A stretch of 64,000 nucleotides of DNA from Hermatobates lingyangjiaoensis (taxonomy: Eukaryota > Arthropoda > Insecta > Hemiptera > Hermatobatidae): the NCBI GenBank assembly GCA_026182355.1, contig JAPFBL010000523.1, forward strand, positions 1-64,000, written 5' to 3'. Positions 31,405 through 43,100 of this stretch are shown piece by piece. The translations under genes were made by a program, and so were the position numbers. The notes beneath the pieces are model-generated. The model was given only the letters and a program-made list of their open reading frames with translations. It was not told the origin of the DNA and searched no databases. Every line of letters starts with the position of its first letter. The stretch's first letter is position 1.

Positions 31405-34130
31405 ATGGAATGTATAACACCAGATCAGTGGATGACAAATCCGGAGAAATTTCAGTCTGATCTCAATTCATGTTGGGAAGAGGTTGGCATATTTTACAAT
31501 TAATACCTTAACCTTTATATTATTTGCTCAAATTTATTTCAAGTTATCAATGTTGTAGGTCCCAGAATTTGGTTTCACCCGTGCACATGGATTTAAAGAT
31601 AAACAGCTAGTTAGATTTCGTGGTATGATTCAAGATATGGCAGATCCTGTAATATATTTGACTCAATATGAAGTAATGAACAAAAAGACTGGCCAGAAGG
31701 AAAAGAGATTTGGGAAGTACAAGGACATAATTACTTGCAATGTTAGGTTTTAAAAAAATACTTTTACTACTTTTATATGGAATATGTGTAAGATATTGTC
31801 TTTCTGAGTTAAAAGTCAGATTAATTCATGAAAAAAAATTAAAAACAATGGAGCAAATATTGCTATTTAAAAGTGTAGTGTATATGCAGAGTGTAATACT
31901 TTAATAAATGACAAATAAAACGATTCCCAATTCAGTAGTATAGAAGTCAAGCTACGATCTTAAAATCATTTCAGATATTTAGAAAAGAAAGTTTGCCCAT
32001 AGTGTTAATACTTACTCTGAGAAGAACGTGATGCTAAGTCAAGTGTTCTGTACGACTGATTTTGTTTGACCAACTGTCAAAATTACCTTGTTTCTATTTT
32101 AGCATACTTGAAATCTCAATATCTTTTTAAGTATTTGCTACTCTGAAGCAATGGATCATTTTATAATTCATGGGTGTAGTGTTGTAATCGTTACTTCTAG
32201 TTTGCTATGAATTATAGTATTTGCACAAAATAAATATGTTCAATTAATTATTAAGTTAACTGTACTTACTGAAGCAATTGATCTAATCAGTCAATCTTCT
32301 TCAGTTCATATTCAAGTGAAGTTCTGCACTATTTCAATGTAATACTGAAAGTAATATTAAACATTGACAACTCACTCTTCAGTCATCTTCAAGTGAAGTT
32401 CTGCCTTTCTGTAATACGAAATAATTTGCTGACACCTATCACTCGTGAATTCGAGAACAGTGATTCAGTAAGTAGCACACGACTGATTTATAATTGTGTA
32501 ACCTATAAATTCAGGCTACACAAAATTGAAAATTTATTCGCAATTAAGATTATTCGGACATAGAAAATAAGAGTGTTGAGTTTTTAGTATATCCCTCCAA
32601 ATACTGTTGTCTTGTATTTTGACTGAAGTTGATGTTACCTTACTTGGTTATAGCTGTAATTCCTCTTATTTGCGGAGTTATATTTTCATTTATTATGAAA
32701 TCTATATTTTTTAACAATTTTATGTTATTGTTTTAATGCCGAAACAAAGTATTTTTTTAAGTTCCATTTGGGTAACAGTTCAAAGTCGCAGATAGTTTGT
32801 GAAATAGAAACAAATTCAAAAGCTTTTTTTAAGTGTTACAAAAACGTAAAAACTCTTTTAATTTCAAAAATCCTGACACATTCTCAATGTCAGCAAAATA
32901 AAATTCATTATTTATTAAATATATAAAAAAAAAAACTGTTTTCTTATTTTCAGGATGATGAAATTTTAATATATGATTCAGATTTTTCAAAAAATGGAGA
33001 CAGGAGAGCTTATTATTGTATATCTGTACCTGGAATAAATCAATGGACCACTTTTGTATCCTTTATATTTTTGTAGCTTTCGTCTTTGGTGTCAATTTAT
33101 TCTAAAAAAAAAAAACTAAGTTTATTTTAAGAATTGCATTAAAGAACAATATGTTATTAGCCACAGTAATTTTGAAATATTTCCCATATTGGTACTGGAA
33201 ATAATGTCGGAACTATAGGTCCCCTCATTTATAAAATGTTATTATTTTATAAATTTATTGATTTTGGTAAGAAATTTTTCGTATAAGTAATTTTCTTTAA
33301 ATTTAAATATCTGCTAATTTATTATGAATTAGTCTTTTATTTTATAGCGGGTTGTACTTATTCATGAACGTGTTACCTTGTCGTCTCACGGTTTTCGAAA
33401 TTAGTTATAAACAATTAACCGATTTTTGAAAAGTAGAGCTAAGAAAAAGTCTTCGTGACTTGTTTTCAAATTTTGATCTGGTATATTCTTTATACCGGAT
33501 AAGCCTAGCATGGTTCTCTGCCTCTGCCAGGACTGTGGAGTCGGAGCCGGGCATAATTTCTACCTTGAGGAATCGGAGTCTGAAGAAAACAGCCAACTCC
33601 GGCGCTTCACCTATTTATTACTTGAGTACATGAAAATGACATAAAATGATATGATTCATTAGTCCAAGCAGAAATTTTTCCCTCCGGAGAAAAATTCTAC
33701 CAATGTCCTTGGTAGAATATAAATACCAATTGATGGTAGAATATAAAATGTCAAGTTTAATGCAAAATATCTGGCCTTGCCTGTTCAGTGTTTACTTTAC
33801 CATAAGTAAATATAATATCAAACCACTTGGTTATTTAATGTCCTATTTAGCCAAATTATATAAATGCCTAAATAGGAGTTGTTTATTAGTCTTTCATTCC
33901 TGGAGGCCGATTCAGTCAAGAACCTTGTCTATAAGGAGGTTGATCGAATCTAAGTAGGAGTCGGAGTCGGCCGTAATAGGTCCGACTGCACAGCCCTGGT
34001 CTCTGCACTGGGCAGATTATGAGAGTTGACCATGTTGCTAGATATAGTCTACTTGGATGTCAAGAACACCGATTCACAAATTGTGACGGATTTTTATAAT
34101 AATATTAGGGTTATCTCTGTGGTAATAACC

Positions 34131-34161
<31 letters not shown>

Positions 34162-37100
34162 AAAGATTACACATAAATACGTGAAATAACAATCAATGAT
34201 CAACCACAATAAGAAAATGGGAAAACAAGACTAAGATCTTTCAACAGTAACAAGCGGTCTTCGTCAGAGTCAAACACCCAACTGGTTTCATCAGTTGGGT
34301 ATTTGACTCTGACGAAGACCGCTTGTTACGGTTGAAAGATCTTAGTCTTGTTTTCCCATTTTTTTATTGTAGTTTGATCATTGATATATATATATATATA
34401 TATATGATTAATAATCAAAATTACACTTGATGTTATAGATGGATTAATTTACCACAATGAAACTAATTTCGAAAAATGCTATAAGGCCTTTCGTCAACAC
34501 ATGGTCAGAGAGCAAGTGAACTAAAAAATAATAAATAATTGTTAACCTGGTTGATTGAAGTTTCTAGAATTGTTTGTAACCCTGAATGTGTTTAATGATG
34601 AAGAAGTCTTCATCATTAAACACATTCAGGGTTACCCTTCAATTCTAGAAACTTCAATCAACCAGGTTAACAATTATTTATTATTTTTTAGTTCACTTGC
34701 TCTCTGACGATGTGTTGAAAGGCCTTAGAGCATTGTTTCCAAATTAGTTTCATTGTGCTAAATTAATCCATATATATATTTATTTATTTATGTAAATGTA
34801 TGTAAACTTGTGGTATTCATCTTAATATTGTCTAGGGGCTTACATAAGTTGACAAATCTTGTCTTTTCATTTGTTTACCTCTCAAAACACGTTCTCCTAA
34901 TCAATGTATTCAGTTGGTTGAAAGGTCTTGGTTTCATTTCAGAATTTCTTGATCTTGTTTATTGGGTTATATTCGGTATTCATATATTTTGCAAGTTGAG
35001 TTATATTGTTCTTTAACTTTATAGTAGAATATGCAAAAAAATAATTCTTGTGAAATGGAAACATCATCGTGTTCAGATTGCAAAAGGAAATATGATGAAG
35101 TCGACGGCAATGCAACTGAAGAAATTGAACCTAGCAGGTTTGTTTTAAAACTTCCTTGATCATCTTATTGTTGAACTTTGATTTTCTTTTATTTATATTA
35201 TTAATATAGCAAACCGTCATACCTCGTACGGTGATGGTGGAGTCGTTAGAGTGCTTTCGGACGTTGTCCGTCTTCAGTCGCAACCAACTGTTAGTTAATT
35301 ACTAACTAACTAGTGAACTGTGAAGTTAGTTGCGATTGAAGATGGACAACGTCCGAAAGCACTCTAACGACTCCAACATCATCGTACGAGGTATGACGGT
35401 TATATTAATGATATAAATCATACTAACCTCAGTGGTAATAATAATATGCATGATTTTTTTTTATTTCTACTCTGTTGAGTATCTCTCATCCATGGATACC
35501 ATTACAAGTTTCTTTGAGGCAGTCGAGTCTGCTGTCATTATTCTGCCTTCAGCTTTGTTTTACTGTGACTCTCTCAATGCCCTGGTTTGGCTCAAAGAAC
35601 GAAATAAGCATTAGGAGAGTACTTCTTTGACAATTTTGAGAACTTAGCTTCCACTGGCATCAGGGATCTGTCTAGATTATTGTTCAATAACATATTGATA
35701 ACAGTTGATACCATTTCATCTATAAAACAAAGAAAAATCAGCACTAATATTTAGTTTTACATTTATATGTGATTAGTTTCAATTTGCATCCTGAGAAAAC
35801 TGTCAGAACTAACATCAGATCATGTTCAGCACGGATGGAAACCTCAATCATAACATGAAGTTGAATCTAGCAAGTATCAACCAAACTACAAAAATCGTAC
35901 AATCCCACAAGTTAGTTACATTAGTCATTTTGATATGAAGTTGTGAAATTATTATTGCTTACTTTCAGTATAGCGATATAAAATAACCGTATAGTTTTAA
36001 ATAATTAAATCACAATCTGCAATTTTTGTTCTTAATTAAAAAGAAATACGTCTATTTAATTGTATCAGATGGAAAAAATTGTGATCCTCACTGAAATAAC
36101 TTGAAAAATTTTTACTTTTATGGATCTTTTGGCTAAAAAAGGTTTCCTGCCTTGTTATTGATACTTAGTGGTAGCAGTTAGTCACCCCCTAATTGTATTG
36201 TCAACAAAAAAAATAATGGTAATAAATAATTTCTAAACTTAGAATATAATGTTGCTTTTGTTTCAGTGACAAAAGGCAGTGCAGGCAGCATTCAAATAGC
36301 GAGAGAGATGAAGAAAGTAGAGGAGTGCATTTAAATTTCCCTATTGAAGATCAAAACAACTATTCCTGTGTTTTAAATGTAAATCTAAAATGTTTAATTA
36401 GTTTTCATATTGGATATTTTGTTTTTAAGAATTTCTTAATATTTATGGAAAAAGTTATTATAATTGTAAATAGGTGACTTTTTAATAACTTATTAGATGA
36501 TTAGTAGAGGGGGTAAAACAAGCTTAGCACGTCGTCCTTCGTAGATGACGTTAAGTCTGTTTTGATTTTATTCATGTACCTTAGTGTTTCGGTTATAACA
36601 TGTTAAAGCAGAATAGGTTGATGTTTTTTTTAATTTGGAGTCCCTTTCGCCATGACACAAGAAACTAACCGTTCTCTCTCAGGAATGAGAAAAACGAGAC
36701 ACTCGTGAAAGGCTGAAAGTGGACCTAGCGGAGGTGGGCTTCCAAGACCTACATCAATAAATGCTATAAAACATAAACCTGTGGTGGTTTCTATGAGACT
36801 GATGGTTACTTCATGAAAGAGATTATCAAGAATTACAGGAGAAAATGTGAAAAGGGAAAAACAAGATTAACAGTTGAGATATAGCCCATAACAGGTAAGT
36901 AAGGGAAGGTGGCCGAAATTACAACAAATATATATAGGGGAAAGAAGGAGAAGCATGTAGACGATAACCGCGACAGATCAAGCACACCTAAGTCCACCAT
37001 AAGCAGCATCACCAGAATAAATCATAAGCCTGATAAGCAAACAAAGTTCCTGGATTTCACTGGGGGCGAGAACAATTTTTATGAAATACAGCCGCAAGCT

Positions 37101-40100
37101 GGAAGAAGAAAAGAGAGTTTGGGTTCGAGCTCCCGAACCACTGCGAGACTAAGAGGACCTTTCATTCTCATAGAAGCATGAGAGTCTAGGTAGAATCATT
37201 TAGCCAAGGTAGCAGCTAAAGTAACAGCTAAGCGGTTGTTGTGCCACCAGACTGAAAAAGACAGGCGTCAGCCGCATAAGGCCGGAAGGACCAGCAATCG
37301 CAGAGACCAGAGTGCGCCGATCACCCGCGGAACCCAACCCTAGGATATGTCCGCCCCACAAGGCCCCGTAAGAGAAGTCTTGAAAGAGACAGGTGTTAGC
37401 CACATAAGGCCGGAAGGACGAGCAATCGCAAAAGACCAGGGCGTGCCGATCACCCGCGGAACCCAACCCAAGGACACGACCGCCCCACAAAGCCCCGTGA
37501 GAGAAGTCTTGAAAAAGACAGCTCTTAGCCACATCTGACTAATAAGGGTGGACTGCCAGCCCGCGAAAGAGCGGACTTTCCACCCCCGGATAGCCCTCTG
37601 CCCAGTTGAGCCTTTCTTAGTTCACGCCATGAGGGAACGACCACCCAGGCATGTTAAGCGCCCCCCCCCCCCCCCCCCATACGACAATGTAAGGAACATT
37701 GGAGGGGGATGTTAGGTATCACTTTGATGAAAACATTTTACTTCTTCATCAGGATATTCCAAAAAAAAAACTTTGTTCCCACTTGTCGAATTAATTTTAA
37801 TTTTGACTTAGTTACTGTCTCAGTACTGAATAATCCTTTTCTTTTTATGAAAGGTTGTTTCAGTTTATACGACCAGGCAACATATTTTTAACCTGTTTAG
37901 AAAAATTTGAGTAAATTCTCACAAGTCTTAACAAAAGAATCAAAACTTGATTTTGAGAACCTGAATACTTTAAAAACTTATAGTCGATATTTTTTATGAT
38001 TATTTGTTTACGTGTAAATTCTAATTTTCTGTTTTGTATCTTTTATATGCCGGACAGAATATGGTAACACATAAAAGGATAAAATATCGCAGAAAAAAAA
38101 TATAATGGATAATTTAATGTATAAGTGGTGAGTGGGGAGACCACAAACTAAGTTCACTTGGAAAAACGTTAAGGCTTTTTAAGAAAAGTTAATATTCTCA
38201 TTGTTATAAGACTGTTGCACGCAAGAAAGCAAAGGAAAACCAATGCGAAGGTTTTTAAAACAGGTCAATTATCATGATAAATAAATTATAATCTGTATTT
38301 GCACAATACTGATTGCATGTATTCAACTATACTTCTATATATTTTTGGTCATAGTGATTGTTTTATGAGTTCATTTATTTATCTGAATACTTAAACGTTA
38401 AATAAAATAGCAGTATTCTTCGTGTAAATGTATGTTTGTTACCGTTTTGTTTATTTTCTGCGAAAAAGGTTTTTCCTGCCTACTTTGCTTTGTAGGCAAA
38501 GTTTGTAAATATCTCATTGATATTTTCATAGCGATATCATCAATATATAGATTCTCTTTTCTTGTTTGGTTCCTATATTAGTTTCTTATATGTTATAGAA
38601 GTAATAACTACAAACGGCTCACTTGGTTGTAGAACTCCTAATGGCTCACTACTTTGTTGTAGAGCCATTCATGATGATATTTTATGACTAATAACATTTT
38701 TTTTTTTTTGGTTTTAGGTTTACGACGAACTCGACTGTAGCTTAAGGCTAAACCAAGTGATTGATTGCGTTGGGTTTATTTATTTAACTGAGTGCTGTGA
38801 TGAACTAGAACACCTGCCTTCAACTCTTGTCCCAAGACTACATGTAGTCTCATTCAAACAGATTTCTTCCCCTAATCCATATTTAAATCTACCTTTACCA
38901 AAAAGTAGGTATTTCATTGTTTCATTTCTCTAAATTACGTTTTACGAGGTGTGTAAATGAAGTAGTGAGACTGGCAACGTCGCTTTCGATCTGGCAACGC
39001 TTCCGAAGGGAACTATTTTGAAGGTGACAATATCACATTGTAATTATATTTGAATAGAAAATTTAAAAAAAAATCAGTCTCACTACTTTATTTACACACC
39101 TCGTATAACGAAACACACCGGCGAATCGATGTACAAGTTGCTATTTGTCCGTTAATAGTAACTCATTTTTCTAGTAATTCAAATATTTCCTTTAAGTATC
39201 ATTCAATTATTATTTCTGTATTATAATCACAGATAACTACTCCATGTATAATAACAAAAAAAAATTGATAAATAAGAATTATTACATAAAAGTACATAAA
39301 GTGGTTATTAGGTGCACCGGTGACGAGTTGATTTGAATTCCAACTCATTTTTGAATATGAATAAAGTAGATATAATTGATTTTTTATTATTTTGTACATT
39401 TTTCACTTATTCTCAATTCAAGCATAAATTGAGTGAGAATTATTCACTTGAAATGCTCACGTTTTCGATGAGTATCCTCACTTTAGGGAATGCTGAATTT
39501 CATAATGTTCATGACTGTCATAATTCAAAAATAAAATTGAATCTGAAAATGATTTGGATGACTAAGCCACTGAAGAACTCCCCCCTTACATTTCATATGG
39601 ACTGGACCCATCACTAAATTTGTTCTTCTTTGAATTTGTATTTAAAAATGTTAATTATAATATATCTAGAACTGCCTCTAGTTGTAAAATATTGATTCCG
39701 TTTGTCGTGTTCTATTCCAGGAAGCCTTAAAAATTGTATCTTTAAAGTTTTTTAATATATTGTTTTTTTTTCTAAATCTTTACTCAATTTGATGTTTATT
39801 TCACTTTGTTTAAAAAAAAAGATGTATTTTGAGACTCTAACGTAGTATTAAACAGAAGAGTATATTTAATTAAAGTTTGACAGGAATTGAGACTGTAAAT
39901 GAGTTTACTAGTTTCTAAAATTAACTATTGTTTATGATTCAGTTTGTGACTCTGAAAGTACCGTAATTTTATCTGTGTGAGCCGGATATTCTAAAAACGA
40001 AAAGAGTTATAATCACTAAATTTCATATTTAGGTTAAGGGCCAGGGTTGCCGAATGGTAACGAGCTCTCTTCTGGACTTATAGATTCAGGGTTCAATACC

Positions 40101-43100
40101 GACTCTCGTCCGCGATTTATTCACGCGGTAGGTGGAAAAAATTTGAGCACACCGGAGAGGGCTTTAAACTTGTTTTGATTTATTTATGCACCTCAGTCTT
40201 TCTTGCTATATCATATAAAGCAGAATAGCTTGATGTTTTTTAACGTGGAGCACTTGGACCATGTCACAAAAAAAACTAACAGTTTCCTCGTGAAAGAGTC
40301 CTTCTCAAATGCCCAAGGTGGTCATCACAAGAGGTGGGCTTCCATTACATAGAACAAAAAGATAAACTCGGAGACTGGTGGTTACTTGATGAAAGAAATC
40401 ATAATCAGAAGGGCAAACGTAAGTCCGACGCAACCAACTTCGCCTGAATAAATTATGTAAAACTGCCGATAGATTCTATTCTATTTACTGCCCATGGGTA
40501 TACTATTGATAGCGATTGTCGTGTTCGATTCCAGGAACCCTTAAAAATAGTATCTTTAAAGTTAATTTATATATTTTTTTTTAAATCTTAACTCTAATTT
40601 GATGTTTATTTCAAATTATTTAAAAAAAAATGTATTTTGAGACTCTAACGTACTATTAAACAGAAGAGTATGTTTAATTAAAGTTTTATAGGAATTGAGG
40701 AATTGATATGATTGAGTTTACTACTTTCTAAAATTAACTCTTATGTCTATTTATCATTCAGTTTGTGACTCTGAAAGGACCGTAATTTTATCTGTGTGAG
40801 CCGGATATTCTAAAAAAGAAGACCTTTTCTGAATTCTTAACGCTTGGTTCAGTCATGACCAAGCAAACTAATAAGCAAACAAAGTCACCGGATTTCATTG
40901 GGGGCGAGAAAAAAAGTTTTAAAAAAAGGCAGGCGAAAGCAGGAAGAAAAAAAGAGGAGTTTGGGATTCAGCTCCTGAACCATTGCGCGACTGAGGGGAC
41001 TCACCTCCCGCGGACACCAGCCCAAGATCGAGAACACCAAGGTAGTGCAGGTAGAGCCGGCCACCACGGTGAAAGATACCAATAAGAGCGAACTACCACC
41101 CAAACCAGCGCTCGAACAAGTGGACTTTCCACCTCCGGCCCCCAGGCTAGCACCTGTCCCTAGGTTGTGCCTTTCTTAGTTCACGCAATGAGAGAACAAC
41201 CACCCATGCGTGTTAAGCCCCCCCACCACGACAAGGTGAAGGCACATCGGGGGGGGGTAAAGGATGTTAAACCGTCCGTCCCGAGCCTGAACAAAGTCAG
41301 ACACTCGTTAAAGATCCCTACTCTAAATATATTTGACTTAGGCAAAATTTACGACCCCCCATTGTGGAATGTTCATTGTGTGGTATCACAAAGAGTGGGA
41401 CTGCCACTGTAACCTCACCTAGCTTACTTTAACTGTTAGGTGGGCACTAATTTCGGTTCCAATGCTGCTTTATCTAGGAAAAGAAATCGGTTTTTGTGAT
41501 TTGGTTGAAATATGATCAGACGATTTTGATTAAAATTCGGTGACTCTGGATTTTTAGCTAATATACATATCGAGTGCATTAAGAACGCACCAACCGTATA
41601 AAAATGGTTGTTTAGTGTCAGAATTTGGATAAGTGTCCTAGAATATGCACAGACTAACTTGCAACGGGCTTTGATCAAGTTGTACGGATATTAAACAAAA
41701 ATGGAATAAAATATAACAAATCAAAATTAAATTTGATAACAGTTAGAGTGACAACTCTTTTTATATTTAATAAGATCAATTCACTATACGATTCTTCTAT
41801 ATGCACTTCATGTAAGTAATAGGTGAAAATAAAAATTTAAACAATATATAGCAAGTATTTTTATTTCTTTATATATTATCCACAAATGTACACACAGGTT
41901 GACCTAAACTTTGATTATTAAATAATTATAATTAAAAAAAAAAAAGCATAATAATATCTGTGTTTTATACAGATTTTTTATTTGCAGGTGATATTATTTT
42001 ACGTGCCGATAAAACGAGATCAGACCTCGTTCTAGCTCTTACACAGCTAATGCTGGGGGACTCACTAGCTGCTGAATATCTACTTTGTAATTTAGTTTCG
42101 AAAATGTAACTACAACTATTTAACTCATTTTTTTAATTAATATATATATATATATTTTAACATATTTTTGTTTTCAGTTTTACAAGGCGAGATGTTGTAC
42201 TTGGTAAATTTTCTGTAAATTTGTCAAATATTCCTTGTGGAGAAAATTATGTATTAAATGTATATAAAATTATACAAAATTTAATACCGAAAAGTCATTA
42301 TCTTCCATTGAGCTTGGCTAAAATGAATTCAGATAGTTTTGTCCCAAAGTAAGTAGATTATTGGATTCTTTTTACCTGATAATGAGCTGCTCTATCATCA
42401 ACTATAAGTTGTTATTGAAAACAATCTGATGGCTGTATTTCAATTCAGGTAGTTTACTTTTTTTTATTTACCTCAGACACCTAGGTCTCCTTCAGTGCTT
42501 TCTAGGTACAAGAAGGTGGGTGCCTCATTTGTAAATTCTCACCCATTTCAGTTACGGGCCAGTCTTATAATGACTCACTCAGTTAATTATCAGTTCAATA
42601 ATATACGAATGAGTGATTTATAACAATAAATCACCACGAATTAACCTTATTTTTTTGAAAAAAAGTTCTCAAAAATATGATTTTTGCTGGTTTCTTCTAT
42701 CCTAATTAGTCTAAAGTTATCACAATTTTAGCTCACTTATAATTTATTAAAAACCATTTACTGATAAATCGACTTATTATCATTGGAATTTGTATATACT
42801 TTACTAGTTAGATTGTTTTTTAAAACAACTTAAGTCTTCTTGGCAGAGCACCTTTTATTTTTACTAAAATTCTTTCTTTTTTTATATATTTGATAACAGA
42901 CTTGACAATCATTTTTAGAAAAGATTTCGAAAATAATTTTCTAAAAACTGGCACATTACAATTGAGTGATAATACTCATTTATTTATTGATGAAACTCAT
43001 TTGGAAGCAGGAAAATTAGAGGAAAATGGTATTTTGTATTTCTAAAATTAATTTAAAATAAATATTTCATAATTTATCTAATGTTGTTTTTAATATGTTT

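Noticed and set aside
35432..35640. Frame reading FYCDSLNALVWLKERNKH, like a BEL/Pao or gypsy RNase H segment
   Set aside because: Only about 20 suggestive residues and no neighbouring integrase or RT sequence. Too weak to list as an element.
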